Below, in pieces: positions 9,395 to 18,226 of a DNA stretch of 48,051 nucleotides. Under the pieces are notes generated by a model. That model did not search any database, was not told the origin of the DNA, and saw nothing but the letters and a program-made list of their open reading frames with translations. Positions within the stretch are counted from its first letter, which is position 1; each line of letters opens with the position of its first letter. Position numbers and translations under genes: made by a program. This stretch comes from Roseateles depolymerans (GTDB lineage: Bacteria; Pseudomonadota; Gammaproteobacteria; Burkholderiales; Burkholderiaceae_C): NCBI RefSeq assembly GCF_003387155.1, contig NZ_QUMT01000009.1, positions 1 through 48,051 on the forward strand. Direction: 5' to 3'.

Positions 9395-10324
9395 TTACAG
9401 CGCCTTGACCAGTTCGGGAACGGCGGTGAACAGGTCGGCTTCCAGCCCGTAGTCGGCCACCGAGAAGATCGGGGCTTCTGGGTCCTTGTTGATCGCCACG
9501 ATCACCTTGGAATCCTTCATGCCGGCCAGATGCTGGATGGCGCCGGAGATGCCGGCCGCGATGTAGAGCTGCGGCGCGACGATCTTGCCGGTCTGGCCCA
9601 CCTGCCAGTCGTTGGGGGCATAGCCCGCGTCGACGGCGGCGCGCGATGCACCCAGCGCGGCGTTGAGCTTGTCGGCCAGCGGCGTCAGCACTTCGTTGAA
9701 CTTGTCGCTGCTGCCCAGGGCGCGGCCGCCGGACACGATGATCTTGGCTGCGGTCAGTTCCGGGCGGTCGCTCTTGGTGACTTCACGGCCCACAAAGCTG
9801 CTCTTGCCGCTGTCGGCCACACCGCTCAGGGTTTCAACGGCGGCGCTGCCGCCTTCGGCCGCGGCATCGAAACCGGTGGTACGCACGGTCAGCACCTTGA
9901 TGGCGTCGGTCGACTGCACGGTGGCGATGGCGTTGCCGGCGTAGATCGGGCGCTCGAAGGTGTCGGCGCTGATGACCTTGGTGACGTCGCTCAGTTGGCC
10001 CACGTCCAGCAGGGCTGCCACGCGCGGCGCCACGTTCTTGCCCGCGGCGGTGGCCGGGAACAGGATGTGGCTGTAGTCCTTGGCAATGGCCAGCACCTGG
10101 GCGGCCATGTTTTCGGCCAGGCCGTCGGCGAACTGGGCGCCGTCGGCATGCAGCACCTTGGCCACGCCGGCGATCTTGGCGGCAGCCTGGGCCGCAGCAG
10201 CGGCATTGGCGCCGGCCACCAGCACATGCACATCACCGCCGATGGCGCTGGCAGCGCTCACGGTGTTGTAGGTAGCCCCCTTCAGCGAGGCATTGTCGTG
10301 TTCTGCAATGACGAGGATGGTCAT
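9395..10324 (-). CDS. etfA: Electron transfer flavoprotein alpha subunit
   Basis: 309 residues, normal length for EtfA. The N-terminal half starts [11 protein letters not shown], as in the family. The C-terminal half carries the FAD-binding signature with SGGRALGS, then [19 protein letters not shown], and ends [20 protein letters not shown]. With EtfB it forms a heterodimer with FAD and AMP, accepting electrons from acyl-CoA dehydrogenases and handing them to ETF-ubiquinone oxidoreductase at the inner membrane. GGAGA precedes the ATG by 8 nt. It is 33 bp downstream of etfB and clearly co-transcribed. Confidence 0.97.
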   Translation of the reverse strand: MTILVIAEHDNASLKGATYNTVSAASAIGGDVHVLVAGANAAAAAQAAAKIAGVAKVLHADGAQFADGLAENMAAQVLAIAKDYSHILFPATAAGKNVAPRVAALLDVGQLSDVTKVISADTFERPIYAGNAIATVQSTDAIKVLTVRTTGFDAAAEGGSAAVETLSGVADSGKSSFVGREVTKSDRPELTAAKIIVSGGRALGSSDKFNEVLTPLADKLNAALGASRAAVDAGYAPNDWQVGQTGKIVAPQLYIAAGISGAIQHLAGMKDSKVIVAINKDPEAPIFSVADYGLEADLFTAVPELVKAL

Positions 10325-10357
10325 TCTCGAATCTCCATTCAGACGGCTGTGGGGGGC

Positions 10358-11107
10358 TCAGATGACCTTGGCTTCGGTCTTCAGCTTGGTGACGAGCGTC
10401 GCAACGTCCGGCACCTTCACACCAGCACCGCGCTTGGGCGGCTCGGCCACCGACAGCGTCTTGATGCGCGGCGCGACGTCCACACCCAGGTCCGCCGGCT
10501 TGACGGTTTCCAGCGGCTTCTTCTTGGCCTTCATGATGTTGGGCAGCGTCACATAGCGCGGCTCGTTCAGGCGCAGGTCGGTGGTGACCACGGCCGGCAG
10601 GGTCAGGCTGACGGTCTCCAGACCGCCATCGACCTCGCGGGTGACCGCCACCTTGCCGTCGGCCACTTCCACCTTGGAGGCGAAGGTGCCTTGCGGCAGG
10701 CCGGTCAGTGCGGCCAGCATCTGGCCGGTCTGGTTGCAATCGTCATCGATGGCCTGCTTGCCCAGGATGACCAGTTGCGGCTGCTCCTTGTCCACCAGCG
10801 CCTTGAGCAGCTTGGCCACGGCCAGCGGCTGCAGTTCGGCATCGGTTTCGACCAGGATGGCACGGTCGGCACCAATGGCCATCGCCGTGCGCAGGGTTTC
10901 CTGACATTGCGCCACGCCGCAGGACACGGCGATCACTTCAGTGACCACGCCCTTTTCCTTCAGGCGCACGGCTTCTTCGACCGCGATTTCGTCAAACGGG
11001 TTCATCGACATCTTCACATTGGCGATGTCGACCCCGGTGCCGTCGCTCTTGACGCGCACCTTGACGTTGTAATCGACGACTCGTTTGACGGGGACCAATA
11101 CCTTCAT
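10358..11107 (-). CDS. etfB: Electron transfer flavoprotein beta subunit
   Basis: 249 residues, the usual EtfB length. Typical opening [19 protein letters not shown] and the family core [19 protein letters not shown], followed by the AMP-binding region around [20 protein letters not shown]. It pairs with EtfA in the electron-transfer flavoprotein. GGAGT lies 7 nt before the ATG at 11107. It is the first gene of the four-gene unit. Two -10-like TAGAAT hexamers, each followed at once by a palindrome, lie in the 185 bp upstream, so the operon is probably repressed in the absence of a fatty or branched-chain acyl substrate. Confidence 0.97.
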   Translation of the reverse strand: MKVLVPVKRVVDYNVKVRVKSDGTGVDIANVKMSMNPFDEIAVEEAVRLKEKGVVTEVIAVSCGVAQCQETLRTAMAIGADRAILVETDAELQPLAVAKLLKALVDKEQPQLVILGKQAIDDDCNQTGQMLAALTGLPQGTFASKVEVADGKVAVTREVDGGLETVSLTLPAVVTTDLRLNEPRYVTLPNIMKAKKKPLETVKPADLGVDVAPRIKTLSVAEPPKRGAGVKVPDVATLVTKLKTEAKVI

Positions 11108-11124
11108 CGAAGCACTCCAGGCGT

Positions 11125-11151
11125 ATTGACGTTAACGTTAATTCGATTCTA
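11125..11151 (-). promoter_or_regulatory. etfB proximal promoter element with palindromic operator
   Basis: Minus-strand TAGAAT (11146-11151) is a 5/6 match to the -10. Three bases later lies an 18-bp inverted repeat, ATTGACGTTAACGTTAAT on the plus strand at 11125-11142, with one mismatched pair. The expected transcript start falls inside the palindrome, and the leader to ATG would be about 30 nt. No good -35 is seen at 16-18 bp. A repressor site for a catabolic regulator is inferred; which family is unknown. Confidence 0.5.
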
Positions 11152-11251
11152 TGGGAGGCCTGCGCCGCCCCCGTGTCACCGATCCATCAGGACCGAAGGG
11201 ACACTGCGTCCTTGGCGGTCCGACCTCGGGATGAAAATCGGAAAATAAAAC

Positions 11252-11292
11252 GAACGATCGTTCTATTCTAGCCATGAGAGCCGGGCTGCCAA
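11252..11292 (-). promoter_or_regulatory. etfB distal promoter with perfect 12-bp palindrome at the start site
   Basis: Minus strand: TTGGCA (11287-11292), 16 bp, TAGAAT (11265-11270), both 5/6 matches. One base past the -10 lies the perfect palindrome GAACGATCGTTC (11252-11263), covering the predicted transcript start. This is the geometry of a repressor operator (TetR-like half-sites). Leader to etfB would be about 150 nt. Confidence 0.6.
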
Positions 11293-11540
11293 GTGAAAGT
11301 GCTGGAATCTTCTAGACTGCCCACCCTGATGTCCTGGAGAGGTCCACTCAGGGCTCGTGCGGTGGTCACCTTGACGGTGGTCTGCCCTGCCGCACCCTGC
11401 ATGGAGCCTTGCGCCACGCGTTCCACAATCACCGTTCTTTCAGCTGCCACTCAGACTGACGCCCTACCCTCGTCACGCTCCCTCTGCCCGCATCCTGCCG
11501 TCGTGGTGCCCTCGTCCTGCCCTCATCGTTACCCATCGTG

Positions 11541-12434
11541 ATGTCCGCCGATTCCATTGCCTCCCCATCAGCGCAGGCCAGCCCGCCCCTCGCCGCTGCC
11601 AATGTGGCCCCGGGGTCCGAGTCCGCCCGCCTTGACGCCCGCACACCCCCTCCCACGCTGGGCGTGTTCGACTCAGGCCTTGGCGGGCTGACGGTGCTGC
11701 AGGCGCTGCGGGCGCGGATGCCGGATGTGGCGCTCCATTACGTGGCGGACACCGCCCATGCGCCCTATGGCGAGCGCAGCAGCGACTACATCCGCGAACG
11801 CAGCCTCCGGGTGGCCGAGCACCTGCGGGCGGCGGGCGCGCGCATGGTGGTGGTGGCGTGCAACACCGCCACGGCTCACGCGGTCAATGCCATGCGGGAG
11901 CGCTGGCCGGACTGGCCGGTGGTGGGCATCGAGCCTGGCGTCAAGCCGGCGGTGGCCGCCACTCGCAACGGCCGCATCGGCGTGATGGCCACGTCCGCCA
12001 CCATCGCCAGCCGACGTTATGAAGCGCTGGTGGCTGCGCATGCGGGGGATGTGTCCCTGGTGAGCCAGCCCTGCCCCGGACTGGTCTCCTTGATCGAACA
12101 GGGCGACCTGGACAATCCGGAGCTGGGCGCCCTCATCGATCGCTACTGCGAACCGCTCAAGGCCGCCGGGGTGGACACGGTGCTGCTGGGCTGCACCCAC
12201 TATCCGCTGGTGCAGACCCGCATCCAGGCCGCATTGGGAGACGGCGTGCGTCTGCTCAATATCGAGGATGCGGTTGCGCGGCAGGCCCAGCGGCTGTGGG
12301 AAACGCTGAAGCTGCCGGCCCAGCCGGACGCGCCATTGGTGCTGCAGAGCACCGGCGATCCGGCGCCGCTGCAACATGTGGCGCGCGAGGCCTTGGGGTG
12401 GCGTCAGGCCGTGGTGTCACGCATCCACGTGTGA
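11541..12434 (+). CDS. murI: Glutamate racemase
   Basis: Converts L- to D-glutamate for peptidoglycan. The family core begins at about residue 40 with GVFDSGLGGLTVL, followed by ADTAHAPYGERS. Both catalytic cysteines are visible, in ACNTATA and in GCTHYPL. The protein is 297 residues, about 30 longer than the usual 265, because of an Ala/Ser/Pro-rich N-terminal extension. Start is uncertain: GTG at 11538 is followed directly by ATG at 11541, and neither has a clear Shine-Dalgarno; a start closer to the core is possible. Its stop converges on that of the transporter with only 8 bp between. Cytoplasmic. Confidence 0.95.
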   Translation: MSADSIASPSAQASPPLAAANVAPGSESARLDARTPPPTLGVFDSGLGGLTVLQALRARMPDVALHYVADTAHAPYGERSSDYIRERSLRVAEHLRAAGARMVVVACNTATAHAVNAMRERWPDWPVVGIEPGVKPAVAATRNGRIGVMATSATIASRRYEALVAAHAGDVSLVSQPCPGLVSLIEQGDLDNPELGALIDRYCEPLKAAGVDTVLLGCTHYPLVQTRIQAALGDGVRLLNIEDAVARQAQRLWETLKLPAQPDAPLVLQSTGDPAPLQHVAREALGWRQAVVSRIHV

Positions 12435-12442
12435 AGGCAGGT

Positions 12443-13729
12443 TCAGACCAGCGCCCGTGCCATCCCCCGGGTCATGTCCACGCGCTTGAGCAGCACATAA
12501 CCCGCCACGAAGAACAAGCCGGTGGACAGAATGGCCAGGCGGTGATTGCCGGCCGTCAGCACCGTCACCGCGCCATAGGTCAGCGGGCCGATGATGGCCG
12601 CCAAGCGCGTGGCAAACGTCCATAGGCCGAAGAATTCCGCCAGCCGGTCGTGGGGCGCCAATGCACCGGCCAGTGCCCGCCCGCAGGACTGGCTGGACCC
12701 CATGCAGAGCCCGGCGATCAGCGCAGCGATCCAGAACAGCCAGCTGCTGGTGGCCACAAAGGCCAGCACCGTCATCAGCATCCAGCCCACCAGCGTGACG
12801 GCCAGCGCGGGCTGGTGCCCGATGCGGTCCTCGTAGTAGCCAAAGGCAAAGGCCCCGATCGCCGAGGCGATGTTGACCAGGAACACCAGCGCCATCGTCT
12901 GCGCCTGGCTGAACCCCAGGGCCTGATCGGCATACACCGCCGCAAGCGCGATCACCACGGCGATGCCGGCCTGGTAGGCGGTGCCGCAGGCCAGCAGCCG
13001 GAGGAAATCGGGATAGGCGCGGGCCCGCTGCCAGGACGCCAGCAGTTCCGACAGGCCGGACCGCCGGCGGGTGGCCCGTCGGATGGAACACGGATCGGCC
13101 CGTTCGCGCATCAACAGGAAGGTGGGAATGGCCGCGATCAGATAAAGCCCTGCGGTGATGAGCAGGGTGATGGGCACGAAGTCAGCGGCGGCCTGGCCGC
13201 GCGCCTGGGCTTGCAGCACATAGACCAGGCACAGCCCCAGCGCCAGCATGCCGCCCAGATAGCCGAACGCCCAGCCCCAGCCGGAGACGCGGCCCAAGGC
13301 ATTGCGACGCGCCAACTCCGGCAGGAATGCCGCGATCAGCGACTCGCCATAGGAGAAAAACACGTTGGAGAGCACCACCGCGGCGGCGGCCCACCACAAG
13401 GCCGCGGAGCCGAAGCAGGCCAGCGCGGCCGTCGTGATCACGCAGCCGCCGGTGCAGAAGGCCAGCAGGCGCTTCTTGGCACCGTGCGCGTCGGCCCAGG
13501 CGCCCAGGCCCGGCATGGTCACCATCACGATGAGGCTGGAGACGGCGATGAGCACCGTCCAGAGCAACGTGGCGGACGGCTGCCCTTTGGCCACTTCGGC
13601 CACGAAGTAGGCGTTGTAGACAGCGGTCAGCACCACCGTCGTGTAGCCGGAGTTGGCGAAGTCGTACATCGACCACCCCAACACTTCCCGGCGACGCACG
13701 CCTGGGTTCAACAGGTCCTGACCGAACAT
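12443..13729 (-). CDS. MFS transporter, UMF1 (Atg22-like) family
   Basis: 428 residues with about 12 hydrophobic helices. The opening W-S-M-Y-D-F-A-N-S-G-Y-T-T is the signature of the UMF1/Atg22-like branch of the major facilitator superfamily. The loop between helices 2 and 3 reads GAWADAHGAKKR, the usual MFS motif A position. Inner-membrane permease. In yeast the Atg22 relative effluxes amino acids from the vacuole; bacterial substrates are not established, so none is claimed. Convergent with murI, and upstream of it lies an intergenic gap of 130 bp before the antitoxin gene. Confidence 0.88.
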   Translation of the reverse strand: MFGQDLLNPGVRRREVLGWSMYDFANSGYTTVVLTAVYNAYFVAEVAKGQPSATLLWTVLIAVSSLIVMVTMPGLGAWADAHGAKKRLLAFCTGGCVITTAALACFGSAALWWAAAAVVLSNVFFSYGESLIAAFLPELARRNALGRVSGWGWAFGYLGGMLALGLCLVYVLQAQARGQAAADFVPITLLITAGLYLIAAIPTFLLMRERADPCSIRRATRRRSGLSELLASWQRARAYPDFLRLLACGTAYQAGIAVVIALAAVYADQALGFSQAQTMALVFLVNIASAIGAFAFGYYEDRIGHQPALAVTLVGWMLMTVLAFVATSSWLFWIAALIAGLCMGSSQSCGRALAGALAPHDRLAEFFGLWTFATRLAAIIGPLTYGAVTVLTAGNHRLAILSTGLFFVAGYVLLKRVDMTRGMARALV

Positions 13730-13858
13730 GAGGTCGAGTGTAAGAGCAGCCGGCGGCTGGGAAGACGCTGCGAAAGCCCGTGACTTCCCTGCCGACGGTC
13801 ATGCGGACCTGTGTGCGCACAAACGGCTGCCGTGCGTGCGCCCGGGGCGCCGGACGGC

Positions 13859-14140
13859 TCAGACCAGCGCGACCTGCACCCGGCGCCCCACGACGGCGGC
13901 CGCGCGCTGCAAGGTGGCGAGGGTGACATTGCCGTCGGTCGGGTCCAGCACTCGGTCCACCTGGGTGCGGCTGGTGTTCATCAGCTCGGCGAGTTTGCGT
14001 TTGCTGAGCTTCTGGTCTTTCATGGCCTGCAGCAGTTGCCAGGCAATCACTTCCTTGATGGCCTGCGCCTGGAATGCCTCAAGCACACCCTCCTCGGCCA
14101 GGAGGTCGTCCACGCTGGACCCCATGTGTCGATTCACCAT
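13859..14140 (-). CDS. XRE-family antitoxin (HigA-like)
   Basis: 93 residues with a helix-turn-helix around residues 46-66: KLSKRKLAELMNTSRTQVDRVLD. TLATLQRAAAVVGRRVQVAL follows, as in HigA/XRE antitoxins of Gp49-type toxin pairs. It should bind its own promoter and neutralise the upstream toxin. The reading frame overlaps the toxin 3' end by 62 bp. Starts MVNRHMGSS at 14140 or MGSS at 14125 are both possible. Toxin-first order is the rule for this type. Confidence 0.85.
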   Translation of the reverse strand: MVNRHMGSSVDDLLAEEGVLEAFQAQAIKEVIAWQLLQAMKDQKLSKRKLAELMNTSRTQVDRVLDPTDGNVTLATLQRAAAVVGRRVQVALV

Positions 14141-14492
14141 GCTGGATCTCCTTCATCCGTTCGCGGGCAAGGCGCAGCGCCTCGACCGGTGTGGTCTGGG
14201 TTTTCTTCACAAACGCATGCAAGGCGTAAAGCGCATGCGCATGGAAGCAAAAGAGGACACGTGCAACAGCGCAGCTCGGCAGATGGGTGCGCACTTCCCA
14301 GAGCCCCTGACCCAGGGCCCGGCATAGCGGCATGCCGACCGGCCAGCGGTACTGCACCCGCTGCAGGTCGGCCCCGACAGCCAAACGGTCCGCGCGATCC
14401 AGGGCCTTGAGCCATTCGCGCACCGGCTCATGGCCGGAGAGCGAGCGGTAGAAGACCATCGGAACCTTGGGAAGATCCGCAAACTGCACCAT
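14079..14492 (-). CDS. RelE/HigB-type toxin (Gp49-like, PF05973)
   Basis: 137 residues from ATG at 14492. A GTG 12 bp upstream is the alternative and neither has a strong ribosome binding site. The family pattern is visible: R-S-L-S-G-H-E-P-V-R-E-W-L-K-A-L near the N-terminus, G-L-W-E-V-R-T-H-L in the middle, and A-R-V-L-F-C-F-H then H-A-F-V-K-K-T-Q-T-T-P. Members usually cleave mRNA on the ribosome. The last about 20 residues run over the antitoxin start and look like overhang rather than conserved sequence. Together with the XRE gene it forms a type II toxin-antitoxin module, located beside a tRNA cluster but with no integrase nearby. Confidence 0.82.
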   Translation of the reverse strand: MVQFADLPKVPMVFYRSLSGHEPVREWLKALDRADRLAVGADLQRVQYRWPVGMPLCRALGQGLWEVRTHLPSCAVARVLFCFHAHALYALHAFVKKTQTTPVEALRLARERMKEIQHGESTHGVQRGRPPGRGGCA

Positions 14493-14556
14493 ATAACGTG
14501 CCACCCAATGCTACATGATTTGGGCCGCCTGTGGCGGGCAAGTCTGGGATGCTAGG

Positions 14557-14584
14557 AAAAAAGCCTCTTGAGCTGGGTCAAGAG
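14557..14584 (-). terminator. Intrinsic terminator after tRNA-Leu(TAA)
   Basis: Minus strand CTCTTGA-6 nt-TCAAGAG, a perfect 7-bp stem, followed by GG and then C plus six T. It lies about 95 bp beyond the tRNA 3' end and closes the tRNA cluster. Confidence 0.85.
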
Positions 14585-14677
14585 AACGGCCGCAACCTCG
14601 ATCCGGTCAAGATCGGGCGGAAGCTGCAAAGCCAGGCCGACTTGCGCGAGGGACGCAGTGACTGGAATGCAGGGGGC

Positions 14678-14764
14678 TGGTACCTGGGACGGGACTCGAA
14701 CCCGTACGCTTGTGACAGCGGCAGATTTTAAGTCTGCTGTGGCTACCGATTTCACCACCCAGGC
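14678..14764 (-). tRNA. tRNA-Leu (anticodon TAA)
   Basis: 87 nt including an encoded CCA (tgg at 14678-14680). The acceptor stem GCCTGGG pairs with CCCAGGT. The anticodon arm GCAGA-CTTAAAA-TCTGC gives anticodon TAA. The long variable arm expected of a class II tRNA is present, and the T arm has GGTTCGAGTCC. Last gene of the tRNA cluster; a terminator separates it from the preceding tRNA-Gly, so it may need its own promoter or readthrough. Confidence 0.97.
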
Positions 14765-14803
14765 CGCAAGGCATGGCCCGCATTATCGTGCGGCGCGCCA
14801 ATG

Positions 14804-14835
14804 AAAAAAGGGAAGTCGCAAGGACTTCCCTTTTT
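14804..14835 (-). terminator. Terminator between tRNA-Gly and tRNA-Leu (symmetric)
   Basis: Perfect 8-bp stem gggaagtc/gacttccc with 5-nt loop. It is flanked by six A on one side and five T on the other, so it could act in both directions. On the minus strand it follows the third tRNA-Gly by 6 bp. Confidence 0.88.
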
Positions 14836-14841
14836 GGAGTT

Positions 14842-14917
14842 TGGAGCGGGAAACGAGGCTCGAACTCGCGACCTCAACCTTGGCAAGGTTGCGCTCTACC
14901 AACTGAGCTATTCCCGC
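14842..14917 (-). tRNA. tRNA-Gly (anticodon GCC), copy 3 in transcription order
   Basis: 76 nt with encoded CCA. Acceptor GCGGGAA; anticodon arm CAACC-TTGCCAA-GGTTG gives GCC. The sequence is identical to the copies at 14978-15053 and 15253-15328. Confidence 0.98.
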
Positions 14918-14977
14918 ATCGCAGGAGGAACCGACCGGCACTAGGTGCCCATCAAACCCCACCTTCAACACTTGAAG

Positions 14978-15053
14978 TGGAGCGGGAAACGAGGCTCGAA
15001 CTCGCGACCTCAACCTTGGCAAGGTTGCGCTCTACCAACTGAGCTATTCCCGC
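14978..15053 (-). tRNA. tRNA-Gly (anticodon GCC), copy 2
   Basis: 76 nt with encoded CCA, base-for-base identical to the other two tRNA-Gly copies in this cluster. 60 bp separate it from copy 3 with no terminator between, so the two are probably processed from one transcript with tRNA-Cys. Confidence 0.98.
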
Positions 15054-15101
15054 AAAACTAACTGGCCTGACAGCAGCTGCGCTGCCCTCAAACCCAATAC
15101 C

Positions 15102-15175
15102 TGGAGGCGCGATCCGGAGTCGAACCGGACTAACCGGATTTGCAATCCGGGGCATAACCGCTTTGCTATCGCGCC
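15102..15175 (-). tRNA. tRNA-Cys (anticodon GCA)
   Basis: 74 nt with encoded CCA. Acceptor GGCGCGA pairs with TCGCGCC; the anticodon arm CCGGA-TTGCAAA-TCCGG gives GCA. It lies between tRNA-Gly copies 1 and 2. Confidence 0.97.
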
Positions 15176-15214
15176 CCTGATCGAGCACCGAAGTTTGGTG
15201 ACTTCAGCCTCGAT

Positions 15215-15239
15215 AAAAAATGGAAGCCAAGGCTTCCAT
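15215..15239 (-). terminator. Terminator after tRNA-Gly copy 1
   Basis: Inverted repeat atggaagcc-aa-ggcttccat (15220-15239; working stem about 7 bp with a 4-nt loop), followed on the minus strand by six T. It lies 13 bp past the tRNA 3' end and upstream of tRNA-Cys, so the cluster seems transcribed with internal termination or partial readthrough. Confidence 0.8.
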
Positions 15240-15252
15240 CCTTTTCAGAACC

Positions 15253-15328
15253 TGGAGCGGGAAACGAGGCTCGAACTCGCGACCTCAACCTTGGCAAGGT
15301 TGCGCTCTACCAACTGAGCTATTCCCGC
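15253..15328 (-). tRNA. tRNA-Gly (anticodon GCC), copy 1
   Basis: 76 nt with encoded CCA, identical to copies 2 and 3. First tRNA of the cluster, about 150 nt downstream of a candidate promoter with a GC-rich start region. Confidence 0.98.
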
Positions 15329-15484
15329 AGATATCCGCGTATTTCAGCTTTCGCTGATTTCAACACACTGCCTGCTGCTGCTAACCATTGCTGGTATCTG
15401 ACGTTTGAGCTTTGAGGCTCATGCAAAGTCAACTGACGTCTTCTTTGCTGATTCGTCTGCAGCACCGTTTGCGCTGAAGCCGAG

Positions 15485-15514
15485 AGTATAGAACGATTTT
15501 TTGGAGCGGCGCAA
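15485..15514 (-). promoter_or_regulatory. Candidate promoter of the tRNA cluster
   Basis: Minus strand TTGCGC (15509-15514), 18 bp, TATACT (15485-15490). The -10 matches 5/6 and the -35 only 3/6. The bases after the -10 (CTCGGC) are GC-rich, as in stringently controlled stable-RNA promoters. Distance to the first tRNA is about 150 nt. Confidence 0.5.
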
Positions 15515-15570
15515 GAGTTGCGCCGAGAAGTGGTGCTGCGGTGCTCTTATCGCACAGAGCTTTAACACAA

Positions 15571-15596
15571 ATGCCCACGGCCAGGGCCGTGGGCAT
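15571..15596 (-). terminator. Hairpin terminator after lon
   Basis: Inverted repeat atgcccacggcc-ag-ggccgtgggcat, about 11-12 bp of perfect stem. On the minus strand it starts 45 bp past the lon stop and is followed by TTGTGTT. The T-tract is broken, so efficiency is uncertain. Confidence 0.7.
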
Positions 15597-15640
15597 TGCT
15601 AATGGTCTTCGCAGTCTGAAGACTCAGCCGCGAGTGACGC

Positions 15641-18067
15641 TCAGTGCTTCAGCGAATCGCCACCGGCCTCCGGCTTGGCTTCACCGACCTTCTCGGCCGG
15701 AGGCGGCGCTGCGACCTCGTCTTCCGGAATTGGCTGCGGCAGGGTCTCCAGGGCCACTTCCAGCACACGGTCGATCCAGCGGACCGGAACGATCTCCAAC
15801 TGGTTCTTCACGTTCTCAGGAATGTCCTGCAGGTCCTTGACGTTCTCTTCCGGAATCATCACGGTCTTGATGCCACCGCGATGGGCTGCCAGCAGCTTTT
15901 CCTTCAAGCCGCCGATGGCCGTGACCTCGCCCCGCAGCGTGATCTCACCGGTCATCGCCACATCCGCACGCACCGGAATGCCGGTCAGCGCGGAGACGAA
16001 GGCGGTGGTCATCGCAATACCTGCGCTCGGGCCATCCTTCGGGGTAGCGCCATCGGGCACGTGAATGTGCACGTCGCGCTTCTCGAAGGCTTCGTCCTTG
16101 ATGCCCAGGCGGCGAGCCCGCGACCGCACCACCGTGCGAGCCGCTTCCACCGATTCCTTCATCACGTCGCCCAGCGAGCCGGTGCGGATGATGTTGCCCT
16201 TGCCCGGCATGGACGTGGCCTCGATGGTCAGCAGGTCGCCGCCCACCTCGGTCCAGGCCAGACCGACCACCTGACCCACCTGGTTCTTCTTCTCGGCACG
16301 ACCGAAGTCGTACTTGCGAACGCCCAGGAATTCGTTCAGGTTGTCTTCGTCCACCACCACACGGCTTTGGTAGGTGCCCAGCTGCAGGCCCTTGACCACC
16401 TTGCGGCAGATCTTCGAGATTTCACGCTCGAGCGAACGCACGCCGGCTTCACGGGTGTAGTAGCGGATCACGCCGCGGATGGCCGCTTCGGTGACGTCCA
16501 GCTCTTCATCCTTGACACCGTTGTTGCCCCGCTGCTTGGGCAGCAGGTAACGCTGGGCGATGTTGACCTTCTCGTCTTCCGTGTAGCCCGACAGGCGGAT
16601 CACTTCCATCCGGTCCAGGAGGGCCGGCGGAATGTTCAGCGAGTTCGAGGTGGCCACGAACATCACGTCGGACAGGTCGTAATCGACCTCGATGTAATGG
16701 TCGGCAAAGGTGTGGTTCTGCTCGGGGTCCAGCACCTCCAGCAGCGCGGACGACGGGTCACCCCGGAAGTCCATGCCCAGCTTGTCGATCTCGTCCAGCA
16801 GGAACAGCGGATTGCGCGTGCCCACCTTGGACAGGCTCTGCAGCACCTTGCCCGGCATGGAGCCGATGTAGGTGCGGCGGTGACCGCGGATCTCGGCCTC
16901 GTCACGCACGCCACCCAGGGCCATGCGAACGAACTTGCGACCCGTGGCGCGCGCCACCGACTGCCCCAGCGAGGTCTTGCCGACGCCCGGAGGGCCGACC
17001 AGGCACAGGATGGGCGCCTTGACCTTGTCCACGCGCTGCTGCACCGCGAGGTATTCGAGGATGCGTTCCTTGACCTTGTCCAGGCCGTAGTGGTCCTCGT
17101 TCAGGACGGCTTCGGCATTGGCCAGGTCGTGCTTGATCTTGGTCTTCTTGCTCCAGGGCAGGTTGACCAGCGTGTCGATGTAGTTGCGCACCACCGTGGC
17201 TTCGGCGGACATCGGCGACATCAGCTTGAGCTTCTTGAGCTCGGCCTCGGCCTTCTTGCGCGCCTCCTTGGGCATGCGGGCGGCCTGGATCTTCTTTTCC
17301 AGCTCTTCCAGGTCGGCGCCTTCTTCGCCGTCGCCCAGTTCCTTCTGGATGGCCTTGACCTGCTCGTTCAGGTAGTACTCGCGCTGGCTCTTTTCCATCT
17401 GGCGCTTGACGCGGCCACGGATGCGCTTTTCCACCTGCAGGATGTCGACCTCATGCTCCAGCAGGTCCAGCAGCTTCTCCAGCCGCTTGCCCACTTCGGA
17501 CAGGTCCAGCACCGACTGCTTGGCGTCGAGCTTGAGCGGCAGGTGCGCGGCGATGGTGTCGGCCAGGCGGCCGGCATCGTCGATCCCGGCGATGGAGGTG
17601 AGGATCTCCGGCGGGATCTTCTTGTTCAGCTTGACGTACTGGTCGAACTGCTGCGTGACGGCGCGACGCAGGGCCTCGACCTCAGGCTGCTCATCCGCTT
17701 CGGGCGGGATGGGCAGGACGTCGGCGGTGAAGTGTTCTTCGCCGTCATGGATGGCCTGCGTGGTGGCCCGCTGCAGGCCTTCCACCAGCACCTTCACGGT
17801 GCCGTCGGGCAGCTTCAGCATCTGCAGGATGCTGGAGACGCAGCCCATCTCGAACATGTCGTCGGGTTTGGGTTCGTCCTTGCCGGCGGCCTTCTGCGCC
17901 ACCAGCATGATCTGCCGCCCGGCTTCCATCGCGGCTTCCAGGGCCTTGATGGACTTGGGGCGACCCACGAACAACGGGATCACCATGTGCGGGAACACAA
18001 CCACGTCCCGCAGCGGCAGCAGCGGGAGGGTGATGGGTTCCGCGGGAAGGATCGGATGACCGGACAT
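15641..18067 (-). CDS. lon: ATP-dependent Lon protease
   Basis: 808 residues, bacterial LonA. N-terminal substrate-binding domain from [22 protein letters not shown]. The AAA+ module has Walker A GPPGVGKT at about residue 360 and Walker B FLLDEIDK. The C-terminal protease domain has the catalytic Ser in PKDGPSAG (about 685) and Lys in the G-G-L-K-E-K-L region about 43 residues later. It degrades misfolded and regulatory proteins in the cytoplasm. The last about 30 residues are a Pro/Ala/Glu-rich tail. AGAGG lies 6 nt before ATG 18067. It follows clpX by 159 bp, probably with its own promoter, as is common for this heat-shock gene; no clear sigma-32 site was recognised. Confidence 0.98.
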   Translation of the reverse strand: MSGHPILPAEPITLPLLPLRDVVVFPHMVIPLFVGRPKSIKALEAAMEAGRQIMLVAQKAAGKDEPKPDDMFEMGCVSSILQMLKLPDGTVKVLVEGLQRATTQAIHDGEEHFTADVLPIPPEADEQPEVEALRRAVTQQFDQYVKLNKKIPPEILTSIAGIDDAGRLADTIAAHLPLKLDAKQSVLDLSEVGKRLEKLLDLLEHEVDILQVEKRIRGRVKRQMEKSQREYYLNEQVKAIQKELGDGEEGADLEELEKKIQAARMPKEARKKAEAELKKLKLMSPMSAEATVVRNYIDTLVNLPWSKKTKIKHDLANAEAVLNEDHYGLDKVKERILEYLAVQQRVDKVKAPILCLVGPPGVGKTSLGQSVARATGRKFVRMALGGVRDEAEIRGHRRTYIGSMPGKVLQSLSKVGTRNPLFLLDEIDKLGMDFRGDPSSALLEVLDPEQNHTFADHYIEVDYDLSDVMFVATSNSLNIPPALLDRMEVIRLSGYTEDEKVNIAQRYLLPKQRGNNGVKDEELDVTEAAIRGVIRYYTREAGVRSLEREISKICRKVVKGLQLGTYQSRVVVDEDNLNEFLGVRKYDFGRAEKKNQVGQVVGLAWTEVGGDLLTIEATSMPGKGNIIRTGSLGDVMKESVEAARTVVRSRARRLGIKDEAFEKRDVHIHVPDGATPKDGPSAGIAMTTAFVSALTGIPVRADVAMTGEITLRGEVTAIGGLKEKLLAAHRGGIKTVMIPEENVKDLQDIPENVKNQLEIVPVRWIDRVLEVALETLPQPIPEDEVAAPPPAEKVGEAKPEAGGDSLKH

Positions 18068-18226
18068 GAAAACCTCTCTTTCTCAGACCCATCTTGGGTC
18101 CGAGGGGCCTATTACAAGGTGGGCCGCCTGCACAAGTGCAACAAGCGTACTCACCGGGGCCTTGCAGCCAGGGCGGAACCGTTGGAATTCCTGGCTGAAC
18201 ATCGCTTGAACTGAGCCTGCGCCCGA

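Noticed and set aside
9371-11248. 625-codon plus-strand frame over etfA and etfB
   Set aside because: It spans two certain minus-strand genes and their gap; composition is typical of an antisense artefact.
14842-15328. Three identical 76-bp direct repeats resembling a CRISPR or mobile repeat
   Set aside because: They fold as tRNA-Gly(GCC) with encoded CCA; spacers are irregular and contain tRNA-Cys and terminators.
13859-15328. Possible integrated element at the tRNA cluster
   Set aside because: No integrase, no direct repeat of a tRNA 3' end beyond the tRNA copies themselves, and no foreign-looking genes except the toxin-antitoxin pair.
15644-18214. 856-codon open frame on the plus strand opposite lon
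   Set aside because: lon is certain on the minus strand. In high-GC DNA the antisense frame stays open by codon bias, and its protein is Leu/His/Gln/Val-rich with no family motif.
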